Below, in pieces: positions 1 through 10,712 of a DNA stretch of 64,000 nucleotides (position 1 is the first letter of the stretch; every line of letters begins with the position of its first letter). Source of the DNA: Zygaena filipendulae. Its lineage: Eukaryota > Arthropoda > Insecta > Lepidoptera > Zygaenidae. A program made the position numbers and the translations under genes. Under the pieces are notes generated by a model. The model was not told where the DNA came from. It was given only the letters and a program-made list of their open reading frames with translations, and did no database searches. The stretch covers positions 1,758,501-1,822,500 of the forward strand of contig OU015669.1 in NCBI GenBank assembly GCA_907165275.2, given 5' to 3'.

Positions 1-137
1 CCTGGAACAGATGAACTATGCTTCGACCACAACCGCGTAATTCTTAAGGAAGAAAAGGAATCCGGCGATAAGATAAATGCAAGCTACATCGACGGCTTCA
101 AGCAATTCAAAGCATATATTGTAACAAAGACTCCTGA

Positions 138-244
138 CTACTTAAGCAAGTAATTTTAGATTTAGTGATAGGTATTCTGTAACTGTGTTTTAGTTTTAAT
201 TTAATTTCTCTTTTAATGTAATGTTTTTCTTTAAGCCAAATAAA

Positions 245-274
<30 letters not shown>
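138..274 (+). mobile_element. 5'-truncated LINE 3' end with TTA-repeat tail
   Basis: About 137 bp separates PTP A0 coding sequence that is contiguous in the other A copies. It ends in an AATAAA-like stretch and a run of TTA triplets, the usual 3' end of lepidopteran jockey-like retrotransposons. It contains no coding sequence. The target-site duplication is too short to define. Confidence 0.75.
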
Positions 275-278
<4 letters not shown>

Positions 279-691
279 AGAAGGAAATCCATAAGTTTTG
301 GAAAATGGTCTGGGAACAACAATCTTAATAATAATAATAAGTTTATTGGTACCAAAAACATACGTCAAGAAAACAGTTTTGATTTACATTTAAACAAGTT
401 CATGGCAAATGCTACATATAGATACCTCTGATGCCTAAACTAGGTCTAGCCTGTATTATAGACATCAGTGTCTTCCCTTATAACAAACAATATTGTATAG
501 CCATTTTGGAGAATTATAATATATATGTATTTTTAAATATTATGTAAACTCAAAAACAAACAAAAATGACAAATATGAATTAATCTAGTAGGTACATTAA
601 CATAAGTGATTTGAATTTTCAATAATTAACTTAAATTTATTTAAAATAGTTACTAAGGCTCTCATATTATTATGATGCAGTCTCGTGTGTA

Positions 692-732
<41 letters not shown>

Positions 733-994
733 ATGTGTGTATGTGTGTGTTATGTCTTGCTAAAATTTATATGATAGATACTAAAATTTGGATAAACAAA
801 AACATCTATGGGACCTACGATGTAAAACTGATTAATAAAGTAATTTTGAATACCTAAGAAACTTAAAATTGGCAGGGGGGAATCAAGTTTCTAGGGAATA
901 GACGTCAGATAAGAAAGGATTTTAATCCCGCAGTTTCCTGGTGAATCTCAAAGTCCACTATCAAAAATAAAAATTAAAAATTCACTAACCCACT

Positions 995-3949
995 TTAACA
1001 TTTTAGAAGATCCTCTGTTTGATCATAAGAAAGAGTTGACAGATAATTATATAAGAATTTTTTACAGTCATGGGAATTTAAAGAAATGAGTTCATTATTT
1101 TTATTCAATTTGTTGTACAATAACACTCCTATAAAATACGAAAACCGATGAGCAAAAAATGTTTTACACTCTGGGATTTTAAAAACCAGACCACCACGCC
1201 GCATCCTGTTACCTTCAAGATTTGAAAAATCGAGCAGTTTGTGCTGTCTCAGTACAACCTCACGCACAAAGAGCTGCCTGACAGTTAGAACTTCAGTCTC
1301 TCTGTATAAAGATACTGTTGGATATCGATATGGGAGAAAACGACTGACCTTAAGAACGGCACGCTGAGCCCTCTCAAGCGGCATCAGAGTCGTCTTAGGT
1401 GCACCACCCCAAGAATCAATGCAATATGTTAGTAATGATTGACAAAGTGCATAATAAATAGTTTTTAGAATTCGAATGTCTGCCACATGTCTCATATTTC
1501 TAAAGACGGCAATCAACTTCCTAATCCTACCTGAAAGTAAAGCAAAATGTGGTTCAAAACTAAGTTTGTTATCAATTAGGATGCCGAGATACTTTACCAT
1601 GTGTGATCTTTCTAGTTTAGGACATGAGCAAGAGATACCATCCGTAGAATACAAACATGACACAGAGTGAGCAGAGATATTAAACGCATCCCCAGATGGC
1701 TGTGCATTCATTCTAAGCGAGAATGTTAGATATTTCGTCTTACTAGCATTAAGGCTGAGCAAATTATACCTTAACCATCGGACGACCTTATTAAGACCTG
1801 TCTGCGCTGACAGAAATACGTCAGACCAGCTAGTTCCACGGAAAACCAGTGCTGTGTCATCCGCAAAAGTGATGATTTTACCATTTTTAATAGGGAGATT
1901 ACAAAGGTCATTGATGTAAACCAGGAAAAGCGTTGGACCGAGTATACTTCCTTGAGGAACGCCGTATTCAACGGGAAGCGATTGGCTAGTGTATTCACCA
2001 ATCCTAACGCTTTGATATCTATCACTTAAGTAATCCCTAAGAAGGTCAAGCTGAGAACCGCGTATACCATACGATTCAAGTTTACTAAGAAGTAGGGGAA
2101 TAGAAACCGTGTCGAAAGCCTTAGCAAGATCCAAGAAGATCGCCAAACACCTTTCACGGCCGTCCAAGCCCCGAACCACATGTTCAGTTAACTCCAACAC
2201 AGCATCCGATGTAGATCTACCCCTTCGAAAACCATATTGATTTTTTGAGATTATACCATTTGACTCTAAAAATTTAACCAATCTAACATTAATAATTTTT
2301 TCTAATATTTTAGAGAAAGTGGGCAAGATCGAAATTGGCCTATAGTTACTTATTAAATCCCTTGCGTCAGATTTATGAATTGGAGTAATGATAGATTTTT
2401 TAAAAACACGAGGGAAACATCCAGATGAAAACGCCAAATTGAAAACTCGGACTAACAAGCCCGACAAGATTTCCTTGTTTTCTTTGAGAACTCTGGAAGA
2501 AATATAATCCGTTCCGGTGGAGGAGGTGGACTTAAGTGCTTTTATGAATGTCACTACCTCAAATAGATCCGTTTCAAGAAGTACAAAAGAATGTGGGACA
2601 GACTGGATTTCAGTGCCAGAGACGTCCGTAACTGGATCCTCAGTACAAATTTTTTGAGCAAGTGTTTTGCCGATGTTGGCAAAGAAATGGTTTACTTGAT
2701 TAACACTATCGCTAGGTGATGTGGATACTGACAGCAGATCTTGGGATACTATTTTATCTGCTTTGAGATTAGTAATTGAGTTAATCACACGCCAGGTTTC
2801 TTTCACATTGATAGAACTTGCCCTTTCCAATTCGGCCCTCTCATATTGTCGCTTTACACTTTTTAATATACGGTTACAGAAATATTGATATCGTTGATAA
2901 GATGTGCGCAAAACATCATTATCCTGATTTTTACGCATTTTTGTATGTAGTCTATCCCTATGTCGTAAACATCTTAAGAGACCAGGTGTAATCCATGGTT
3001 TGATTGGTGTTTTCCTGCGAGGTAATAAAATTTGCTTAGTATTTTGAACAATAATATTTGAAACCAAGTTAACAAGAATATCTGCTGCTATATTGCAATC
3101 GGATGCATCATAAACCGCCTTGAAATCTGCGTTCAATAAGTCTTTGGAAATACCAGGGTAATCAATCTTTGTGGTTGACCGTTTGGTAGAAACTTTTTCT
3201 GGTTTTATGTTCAAAGAAAACCATACAGTATCATGATCAGTCAATGTATTTTTAATAACCAAAGTAATGGAAGTTAATTTTGATTTAACAAGAATATGAT
3301 CAAGACAGTTGTTTAATCTAGTTGGGAACGTATGAGCAGGAAGAAGACCATGTGACGCGGTTACATTGAGGTACTCAGAAGAATATTGGGAAGCAGTACT
3401 CTCCTTAATATCAATATTAATATCACCCATCAATACAATATTATTGCCAGCTATGGAACATAATAAACTGTCCAAAGATTGTGCAAATGCATCAATATTA
3501 TAAAATGATGGTGAACGGTACATAATAATCAACGTAATAGAATTTGGCAAATCGCAAACGATACAATTTGCCCCAGTAAATTTAGGTTCATAAAAATCGC
3601 ATCTTAAACTATTATTTACGTAGACAACTATACCATCGTTTTGATTGAGACAGTTCTTTGACGAATAACTTGTGTAATTAACGATGCGAGGAAGTATAGC
3701 ATTGGAAGGCGTCGAGAGCCAACACTCAGTAAAAACAATTATGTCAGGCTCAACACCAACTCTTGTCAGTAATGCTAAAAAGCCGTCTATATTGCGAGAA
3801 ATACTCCTGATGTTTTGCATAATTATTTTAAGTTGCTTGCCAGGATAATTTAGGTAGGAGCTGCAATTTTCAGGTTCACATACATGTGATTCCGACGCAC
3901 TCATACTGTCTAAATCAGCAACTAATGATACTATACCGTCATCCCCCAT
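995..3949 (-). CDS. Endonuclease/reverse transcriptase (LINE ORF2)
   Basis: This 984-residue open frame would carry out target-primed reverse transcription of its own LINE. Residues about 35-230 look like an apurinic-type endonuclease (MGDINID, then SDHDTV-like motifs near 240). Residues about 490-760 form the reverse transcriptase, with NYRPISILPTFSK, AIFLDLAKAFDTV, GVPQGSILGPTLF and the catalytic ITFADDTA. The C-terminal region has the LERAQRAVLKV block typical of jockey/CR1-like elements in Lepidoptera. It has no internal stop, so the copy is young. The first Met is the best start seen. Confidence 0.93.
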   Translation of the reverse strand: MGDDGIVSLVADLDSMSASESHVCEPENCSSYLNYPGKQLKIIMQNIRSISRNIDGFLALLTRVGVEPDIIVFTECWLSTPSNAILPRIVNYTSYSSKNCLNQNDGIVVYVNNSLRCDFYEPKFTGANCIVCDLPNSITLIIMYRSPSFYNIDAFAQSLDSLLCSIAGNNIVLMGDINIDIKESTASQYSSEYLNVTASHGLLPAHTFPTRLNNCLDHILVKSKLTSITLVIKNTLTDHDTVWFSLNIKPEKVSTKRSTTKIDYPGISKDLLNADFKAVYDASDCNIAADILVNLVSNIIVQNTKQILLPRRKTPIKPWITPGLLRCLRHRDRLHTKMRKNQDNDVLRTSYQRYQYFCNRILKSVKRQYERAELERASSINVKETWRVINSITNLKADKIVSQDLLSVSTSPSDSVNQVNHFFANIGKTLAQKICTEDPVTDVSGTEIQSVPHSFVLLETDLFEVVTFIKALKSTSSTGTDYISSRVLKENKEILSGLLVRVFNLAFSSGCFPRVFKKSIITPIHKSDARDLISNYRPISILPTFSKILEKIINVRLVKFLESNGIISKNQYGFRRGRSTSDAVLELTEHVVRGLDGRERCLAIFLDLAKAFDTVSIPLLLSKLESYGIRGSQLDLLRDYLSDRYQSVRIGEYTSQSLPVEYGVPQGSILGPTLFLVYINDLCNLPIKNGKIITFADDTALVFRGTSWSDVFLSAQTGLNKVVRWLRYNLLSLNASKTKYLTFSLRMNAQPSGDAFNISAHSVSCLYSTDGISCSCPKLERSHMVKYLGILIDNKLSFEPHFALLSGRIRKLIAVFRNMRHVADIRILKTIYYALCQSLLTYCIDSWGGAPKTTLMPLERAQRAVLKVSRFLPYRYPTVSLYRETEVLTVRQLFVREVVLRQHKLLDFSNLEGNRMRRGGLVFKIPECKTFFAHRFSYFIGVLLYNKLNKNNELISLNSHDCKKFLYNYLSTLSYDQTEDLLKC

Positions 3950-4391
3950 AAAAAGGTAACTTAAGGAAAAAATTGCTCGAAGACAACGAACAGGATTTGT
4001 ATGAAACTTTAAATTTTATAAATAATAACTGAAGATCCCTTGGATAAAAATATAAAAGCAGCCTGGCAAGGGTTGTGGGTACAATAAGTGCTGTTAAAAT
4101 GAGCAAATTTCGATATAGTAGTTTGACTAAAATGTTTGAGTGCAGTGCTAAAAAGTCCATGAATTTGGCAAAGAAGTATGAGTAAAAGACATAAAATGTG
4201 TATAAAAATTTAAAGTAAAAAAGTATATGTATGTAAATGTGTGTGTGTGTGTTATTTGAAGAGCCATTGATAAAGATCGTTATTGTAAAAAACCAAACAA
4301 AACCAAAAAGATTAGTAGTAAACAAACTAACGATAAAACGCATGTAAAAATATAAGAATAATGAAAACAAAAAAATCGTTGGTAAGGACAG

Positions 4392-4817
4392 TCATTTCTT
4401 ATTTTTGAGCTTGTCCAAATCAGCCTCAGTTTTTACTTGAATATGAGGAGATCCTTCAGTTTTACGTAGGTATATTTTTCCGTTTGTCACCCAGCAATAA
4501 TTGTAATTCTCAACCTTGGCTAAGTCTCTAGCGAGAAAGAATAATCTCTTCATTTTTGTCGTTAGGTTTTCAGAAATAAAAACTGGTTTTGGAGTACCCT
4601 TAATGTATAGCAATTCTGTTGTTAGCTTGTGGCCGTAGTCCTTATTATACTTTTTAAACATTCTTATAATTTTCTCTTTTGTAAGGACACTCGTAAAGTC
4701 AACAATAATAGTTTTATCTGAAGTTTTACTTGGAATACGGAAGATATCCTTAATCATTGAATTCTGTATTGGCATGTTTATTTTTTCACCCAGTCTTCCA
4801 ATAATATGTAGGAGGTC
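4392..4817 (-). CDS. LINE ORF1 C-terminal fragment (baculovirus FP-like fold)
   Basis: About 140 residues remain of the LINE's first protein, an RNA-binding chaperone. The stretch around YCWVTNGKIYLRK followed by acidic helices resembles the baculovirus FP C-terminal domain found in many insect LINE ORF1 proteins. The N-terminus was lost by 5' truncation: the first residues of the open frame are read from antisense PTP sequence beyond 4817. Confidence 0.7.
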   Translation of the reverse strand, partial: DLLHIIGRLGEKINMPIQNSMIKDIFRIPSKTSDKTIIVDFTSVLTKEKIIRMFKKYNKDYGHKLTTELLYIKGTPKPVFISENLTTKMKRLFFLARDLAKVENYNYCWVTNGKIYLRKTEGSPHIQVKTEADLDKLKNKK

Positions 4818-5339
4818 ATCTGAGATCATTGTCATGCTGAATAAACCTGATCAAAACGAGAAAGGTGTTCTCTATTGGAAATTGGAAGAGCGGTCAACGC
4901 TATATTGTGGAAAGCTCAGCGTAGAGACAATTAAAGTACGACATTTACATCAAAGTTTCGAGATTACAGCACTACTCGTCACGCACGAAGATGGGGGTTC
5001 GCTACTGGTTAACCACTTCTTATACAAGAACTGGTCGAAAATTAATTCGGTGCCCTTAGGTGCTGATTTCCTTAATTTAGTCATGGAGACAAGAATGAAC
5101 AATAAGTACGCGCCAGCGCAAAAGCTTCCCAACAACTACAAGAGTCCAGTAGTAGTCCATTGCAGTGATGGGCTAAATCGATCAATTGTCTTCTGTGCAT
5201 TGGACATATCGATAACTAGAGATCAGAAAGTTGGTGATGTAAGCATACGCTCTATCGCTTCACAACTAAGAAAACAAAGATACGATTGCCTGCAGTATGA
5301 TAATCATTATGTTTTCTGCTATTCAGCATTTAGTGAGTA

Positions 5340-6144
5340 CAGTGAAAACCGTTTATAACGACATTAAAGGGACCGATGAATTATGGTCGTTATAGCCGAT
5401 AGTCGTTATGACCAATATCTATTATTAGTAATCAAAAACGTTCTCATTGCATTAAAAAATACATTACAACTATTTATCAAACTAAAATTGCATTGTCATT
5501 TTAATTTGTTTAATACACTGAAACTATACGCAGTAATTTTGAATTTGTTAATACATTCTATGCAATATTTCATTGTTATTGCTTAAACTTAATTCTTCTT
5601 TGTCAAGCACAAATTTTTGTATTACAGTAATAGCAATTAGTGCTCCACTGACGTTGGTATTACAAATTGTTCATCATTTTCTTGTTCATCGTAATTCTCA
5701 ACCATCGTGTCATGATTTTGAATATCCTCTAAAATTTTCCGATCACTCATTGACAAACATACAGCTACCTCGTTGTCTACCTCAATAAAATCGTCTATCT
5801 CTAAAGTTGTCAAAGATGGCATGAGCGTTTCTCCTAACTGTACCAGAGACACATCGTCTTTTTCAATTATTGAAAAACTTGTGACGTCATAAATATAATT
5901 ATTGAAAAACAAATACAGACACAAATATAAGTGCAAAAGCATGTCTTAGACGTTATAAACGATATTTTTCTTCGAAAAGATGGTTCAACCATGGTCGTTA
6001 TGAGCGATTTGTCGTTATAGGTGATGTCGTTATAAACAATTTCAAGTTTACAGGTTTTATATTGTATTAAGACGGGACCTTGAAATTTCGTCGTTATACC
6101 CGGTTCGTCGTTGTAAGCGATGTCGCTGTAAACGGTTTTGACTG
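5340..6144 (+). mobile_element. Pogo/Tigger-like element (805 bp) ending PTP A0
   Basis: Inverted termini begin CAGTGAAAACCGTTTATAAC and CAGTCAAAACCGTTTACAGC, with repeated CGTTATAACGAC-type subrepeats inside. The element is flanked by TA on both sides, the target duplication of Tc1/mariner/pogo elements. A 101-residue antisense frame at 5637-5942 (LEIDDFIEVDNEV and similar acidic text) looks like a pogo transposase C-terminal remnant. Identical elements occupy the same codon in A1-A4. It supplies the A stop codon and 3' sequence. Confidence 0.9.
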
Positions 6145-7141
6145 TATTTAAATTTTTTTACGTAAAAATAATAATTGTTGCTCTTTATTTTATAATGGAT
6201 TTTATGTAATTAATTCTCATGTATTTTTTCAATATTTAGTTTTAATTTTTCTCTTATAACCGTCCAGTTAAAATAAGTTGGCCTAAAATTTATTTATTAT
6301 AATCTTTTGACTAGTTAAGAGTTTTTTTTATCTATAAGTTGATATAGAAATCTAGTTGTGTAAGAAATGTGTCAAAATTATTTTATAAATCTAATAAAAA
6401 TATAACAATTTATTCTGCAACTTTCTTTGTTATCATTTCTTCACAGACTTATCACTCACCAATATTATAGATCTTTACTATACTTTTTGATTAAAACTTT
6501 AGGTGTTTTAAAAACTTTAACCTTGCGTTACTCGCGCTTCCTCTAGTGTCTTACTCGTATTTACACCTACTCTATTACGTTGATTAGTGTTACGCGGGGA
6601 ATCCTCGTATAGCGCGAGTTACGAATTAATGGATAGGAATTTAGACTGCCATAAGTCGGTTTGTTTTCAAAAGTTTCATAAGGAGACTCATATAGCCGAA
6701 GTTACTAGATAATAATAGATATCTGTAGCAATTATTTTTATGCCTGCGTATTCATCACTGCAGAAGTTTTGAAAATATGGAGACGTCTATTCTAATTGAT
6801 GTATTATTGTCTACAATTGGTTGTTTGATATGGAGTACGTGACATAAATAATTAATTGCTTACATGTCATAAATATTAATGTCGTTTACAATGGTCAGCT
6901 TTGAATAGGTATGATATGGTTTCTAAGAACTAAAGCGAAGAAAAAACTGGTTTTTCACAGTCTCAAGATAATAAAAACGTCGTTTGATTCGTTAGACAAC
7001 GTAGTTGATGATTTATATTGATAGAAGAGGGGGGATATGTAAATAGGGATTGTTGATATGTTCGGGCGTCAATCAAGTTTGTAACGCGCCCGAATCCGCA
7101 CGTGTTTTTTAAGAACTTCAAATTCTAAGCGACGTTTAAAA
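6145..7141. other. A0-B0 spacer with A polyadenylation region and B promoter
   Basis: After the pogo element comes ancestral A 3'-flanking sequence with AATAAAAATA near 6389, the likely polyadenylation signal. No coding sequence was seen. At 7036-7045 a degenerate TATA motif (TATGTAAATA) sits 96 nt before the B0 ATG, the same distance as the good TATA box of type A. The block just after it (ATATGTTCGGGC) is shared by A and B promoters. Confidence 0.65.
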
Positions 7142-7840
7142 ATGGGTTCTAATAATACGCAAACCCTGCATTGCGAAGAATCAGCAACAATAATTGAAGA
7201 AATGGAAGGATCTTTCAACTCCTTTATATTTTCTGGAGACCTCGGAAACGGACGACATGAAACAGAAGGACTATGCTTCGAAGACAGGCGTGTAGTTCTT
7301 TCGGAAGAAAAGAAGTTCCAGGATTTGAGCTACATCGACGGCTTCCAGCAACCTAAAGCATACATCAGAACAAAAACTCCTGATTCTGAAGAAACAATTC
7401 ATAACTTTTGGAACATGATCTGGGAACATCAAACTGAGATCATTGTCATGCTGAATAAACCTGATGGAAATGAGAAGGGTCTTATCTATTGGAACTCAGA
7501 AGTAGGATCTACGCTCTGCTGTGGAAATCTGAAGGTTGAAACAATTATGGTCCAACCGAAATATTATAGCTTCGAACAAACGAAACTACTCCTGACACAC
7601 GAAGATGGAGGCTCCTTGTTCGTCGACCACTTCTTATTCACAAGCTGGCCAAGGGTCGATATCTTGCCCTCAAGCGATGACTTTTTTGAGTTAATCAGCA
7701 TGACAAGATTGTACAGTCAATATGCCGCAACCAATGAGCTTCCTAATGGGTATAAGAGTCCAATGGTAATCCATTGCAGCGATGGGCTAAGTCGATCAAG
7801 GGTGTTCCTAGATGTCGATATATCGATATCTCGAGCTTAG
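7142..7840 (+). CDS. PTP type B, copy B0 (C-terminally truncated)
   Basis: This single-exon frame of 232 residues is a divergent classical PTP domain. Residues about 85-104 give the conserved FWNMIWEHQTEIIVML core. HCSDGLSRS at 211-219 keeps the nucleophile Cys212 and Arg218, but the usual alanine is Asp and the WPD acid is Arg (SWPR, 169-171). It stops soon after the signature, about 50 residues short of type A, losing the Q-loop helix. Downstream DNA still shows frameshifted remains of that segment. It begins Met-Gly-Ser-Asn-Asn, a weak myristoylation candidate. The protein is identical to B1, its partner in the inverted duplication. Confidence 0.85.
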   Translation: MGSNNTQTLHCEESATIIEEMEGSFNSFIFSGDLGNGRHETEGLCFEDRRVVLSEEKKFQDLSYIDGFQQPKAYIRTKTPDSEETIHNFWNMIWEHQTEIIVMLNKPDGNEKGLIYWNSEVGSTLCCGNLKVETIMVQPKYYSFEQTKLLLTHEDGGSLFVDHFLFTSWPRVDILPSSDDFFELISMTRLYSQYAATNELPNGYKSPMVIHCSDGLSRSRVFLDVDISISRA

Positions 7841-8806
7841 AAGACTAATGAAGTAAATTTTTCTTCTATTAAGCCGAAACTCGAACACGAAATTTTTTAT
7901 CGCACGCAACACGCAAGGTACTATTGTTTCTGTTATTTAGTACTCCGTTTCTATTTAACGCGTTCTACGGAAGAAGAATAATTGTTGCTCTCTATCTTTT
8001 AATCAATGTCTCATGGTTTATTGTCATGTATGTTAGCAATAAGTAGCTTTTATTTAATTCTAATTAGCATCTAGTCATAGATAAGTTAAAAGTTTTTAAT
8101 CTGTAAGTAGAAATAGAAATGTATGGTTGTGAAATGAACATGTGAAACTTTTGTTAAATGTGTAATAAAATAAAGGATTTAATATACATCCTTTTTTATT
8201 GTCATTTCTTCGAATATTTATGCTACTAAACATTTATCTCAATGCAAAATGAATACCTATAGAGTGTTCAAATCCCTTTTTCTAATCAGAAATTGACATG
8301 TTAATTTTTCATAAGAGAAGAAATTGAAAAGTATTTAAAATATTCAAAAGTATTGAAAAGAATTCAGATTATGTTATTTCCTATACTCTTAAGTTCAGGT
8401 TTTTAATCAGGGAAATGTTGTTTATTAAAAATATATTATTATACGTAAAAATATTTATTCATTTCATTACATCAATATTATACATACATTATACATTACA
8501 TTAAATTATATACATTACGTTATCTTTATATAAATCATAATCTTACGAATTAATTTGAACAAATTTGATTGGAGATTGTGGCCATTGAGTAATTTCACTG
8601 TACCGGCATTTGCCTGTGCTCCGCTACGGAGCACAGTGAACAGGAAAACCACAGAAAACCTAGTCAAGATACAGGTGGCTTGGAATCGAGTCCTGGCGAT
8701 TGTTGAAAAAACTGCAAGGGTTCGAATCCAAGCCTGAGCGAGCTGTTGTACGGATGTCCAAAGACGTAGAATGAGGTAGATATTATGTTGTTTGTAAATT
8801 AATCAG
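7841..8806 (+). other. B0 3' UTR and palindromic block
   Basis: The 3' part has a conserved block near 8100-8180 (ATGGTTGTGAAAT..., then AATAAAATAAAG) also seen after other PTP types. At about 8611-8631 there is a near-perfect hairpin (TGTGCTCCG, CTA, CGGAGCACA). At 8678-8735 a 17-bp imperfect inverted repeat (GGCTTGG...CCAAGCC) contains a box-B-like GGTTCGAATCC. The same structures occur inverted at 23125-23255. I see no real protein here; the short open frame is noncoding. Confidence 0.6.
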
Positions 8807-8812
8807 ATCGAT

Positions 8813-10712
8813 TTAAAAATTCTGGTTTTCGTTGTGTGAGGGATATCTACCATATGAAATACGATCATCAATTAACTCTTGGAGTTTTGTAACAACAGGA
8901 GCATCTGCAGAACGTACAATTTTGGATCCAAACTTCACTTCTTCTAAAAATCTGATAACGCTCATAGGCGTTAAGTCGAACGTTTCTGGACTCATTTTGC
9001 CTAAATGGTATTCTGTTTGTGGTCTTATATTATTAAAGGCTCCAGTTTCATAATTTGACAGAACGTTAGGGTACAAATCATACGTTAAGTTCGGGGGATT
9101 TTCCGTAAGTATAACATCAAACGGATTTCCTTTAGATTCGTTGTCAAACACCAGGATAATAGTTGCTGCGTATTGATGGACTCTGTACTCACCATCAAAC
9201 ACATTCTGGAATACAGTGACGTCATATGATCCCGCTACTTCATGAACTTGGAGGTGGCCTTGATATGTATTATTAACTAGAAGTACATTATCTCCAACAA
9301 TGTAATGATTTTGTTCTGGTCCTTTGAATTCATTATCAACCATTACTATTTTCTTTCCAGTTATGTTGAAAGCATGTTGATAACCCGGAAATTGATTATT
9401 TTTCAGAATAATTACCGACGCCTTCATGATGCAAGGGTTGGACGCGTTCACAATGATGCTATCACTTAGTTGAATGAAATCTCCACCCAATGAATTTTTG
9501 TGCAATTCAGAGCAGTCGAGATATTGAATGATTTTACGTTGAGGCGCCTCCGGTGCTTCTGAGTTTCCGTTGTTAACTATAGGATTACCTGCTGAATAAA
9601 CGCAAAAAATTCAAATATTAGTTATATTTCTTAATAAAACGATAAAATAAATTCTATTTTTGATTGTTAATACAACGAAAAGGAATAAAATACAATTTAC
9701 TGAGTATCTCAGCCAATTTCTCGGAACAAAATATTATAAATTTAGAATGAGTTATTTGTTGAGTTTAAGAACAAAAATGAAGAAAGAAGTATATCGCACG
9801 CCTCATAAGCGAAGCGGAGTGCTCTACTCTCGCCTTACAAAAATCAAATGACTTTTAGAACTAAAACTGTCTCTACTTATTTTTTATCGCATTTGTAGAA
9901 CAATATTTACACATAGAAAAACACTAGTTTCAACACTTATGACATTTTTAAAAGACATTTTGCTAATTCAATGTAATTTAATTATAATTAGCAATAAACT
10001 AAAATCCACTTATCGTTTGTATATCTATATCTATGTAAGTAAGGTTCGCTTACAACACATGCGCAGTACCTTTCTTTTCTGGGTAGACAACGGCGCGAAA
10101 GATTTAAAAGTATTTGTATTTTATTTCAATTAATTTTATTACGGAAAATTAGATTATGAGGCGTGCACTTTTGGATTTTTCAAACTTATTTTTCATAAAT
10201 AATGAAAAAAAAAAAAAAAAACAATTTACCTTCATCCAGCTCTGTCGTTTCATTTTGCCGTGTCCAGTTATTCAGCAGTGTCGATTCATTCTGCTGTGTC
10301 GAGTTATTCGGCGGTTTCGGTTCAGCCTCTACCACTCGAAGCGCTAAAAAAAAATAGCATGTTATTAAAACAAGTCATATCAATTAATTTCAGAGAAACA
10401 ATAAAGAAAGAAGAATATATTTCCGATTGCTAATGAAAGAAAAAAAAACGGAATTTGCACGGCATTCATTTTGCCGTGCAAACTCGTTCTATATCATTCG
10501 AAATATTGAAAAATAAATATATAATTCCATAATGAGTTATATTACTGACTTTTAAAGAAAAAATAAAAAAAGAATATATTTCTGTTAACAAATACAACAA
10601 TAAAAAAAAATTAAAATAAAAGTTTCGAAACTTTTTTTAAAGACAATTATTACTTACATGCGTTTTTGACGAGCGCAACGAGCACCACAATAACTACTGT
10701 TTTCCCGAACAT
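8813..10712 (-). CDS. Secreted protein with beta-helix-like repeats, three exons
   Basis: Three exons join in frame with consensus splice sites: 10712-10658 (donor GTAAGT), 10343-10230 and 9591-8813, giving about 315 residues. Exon 1 encodes a hydrophobic signal peptide (MFGKTVVIVVLVALVKNA). Exon 2 encodes a Pro/Asn/Thr linker with several N-glycosylation sequons (NST, NES, NWT, NET). Exon 3 has about four 17-23-residue repeats, each starting His and ending N-x-[FYS]-x-G, which suggests a parallel beta-helix, followed by an alpha/coil tail. I do not recognise the family. Signal peptide plus introns is the style of secreted bracovirus effector genes. It is missing from the other palindrome arm. 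Confidence 0.7.

Larger units (their letters stand above)
326..4817 (-). mobile_element. Jockey-like non-LTR retrotransposon, nearly full length, inside PTP A0
   Basis: The element lies antisense to the PTP. Its 3' tail (AAT repeats) is at 326-343 and its 5' end at 4817. The target word ATCT occurs at 322-325 and again at 4818-4821, consistent with a 4-bp duplication. A GT microsatellite (about 693-730) lies in its 3' UTR. It keeps an intact second reading frame and only the C-terminal part of the first, so it is 5'-truncated. It is absent from A1-A4. Confidence 0.9.
1..5358 (+). pseudogene. PTP type A, copy A0, broken by two retroelement insertions
   Basis: The coding sequence survives in three pieces: 1-137, about 275-325 and 4818-5358. 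The first begins outside the window, at a point matching residue 47 of the intact 287-residue copies. A short LINE tail interrupts the Pro-Asp-Ser loop region, and a 4.5-kb LINE interrupts the core strand ending in IIVML. The last piece keeps the signature HCSDGLNRS, with cysteine and arginine present. The final five codons and the stop come from a pogo-like element starting at 5340. Each piece is nearly identical to A1-A4, so the breaks are recent. No full-length protein can be made. Confidence 0.93.

Noticed and set aside
3939..4370. 143-residue hydrophobic minus-strand frame
   Set aside because: It lies in the LINE between ORF1 and ORF2, overlaps ORF2 and is AT-driven low complexity.
5637..5942. 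Independent 101-residue gene repeated five times
   Set aside because: It lies wholly within the pogo-like element, antisense, and reads as a transposase remnant.
8555..8737. 60-residue open frame and possible tRNA (GGTTCGAATCC box B)
   Set aside because: The frame lies in a hairpin-rich 3' region, and the box B lacks a matching T-stem, box A and cloverleaf; acceptor-like arms are only 58 nt apart.
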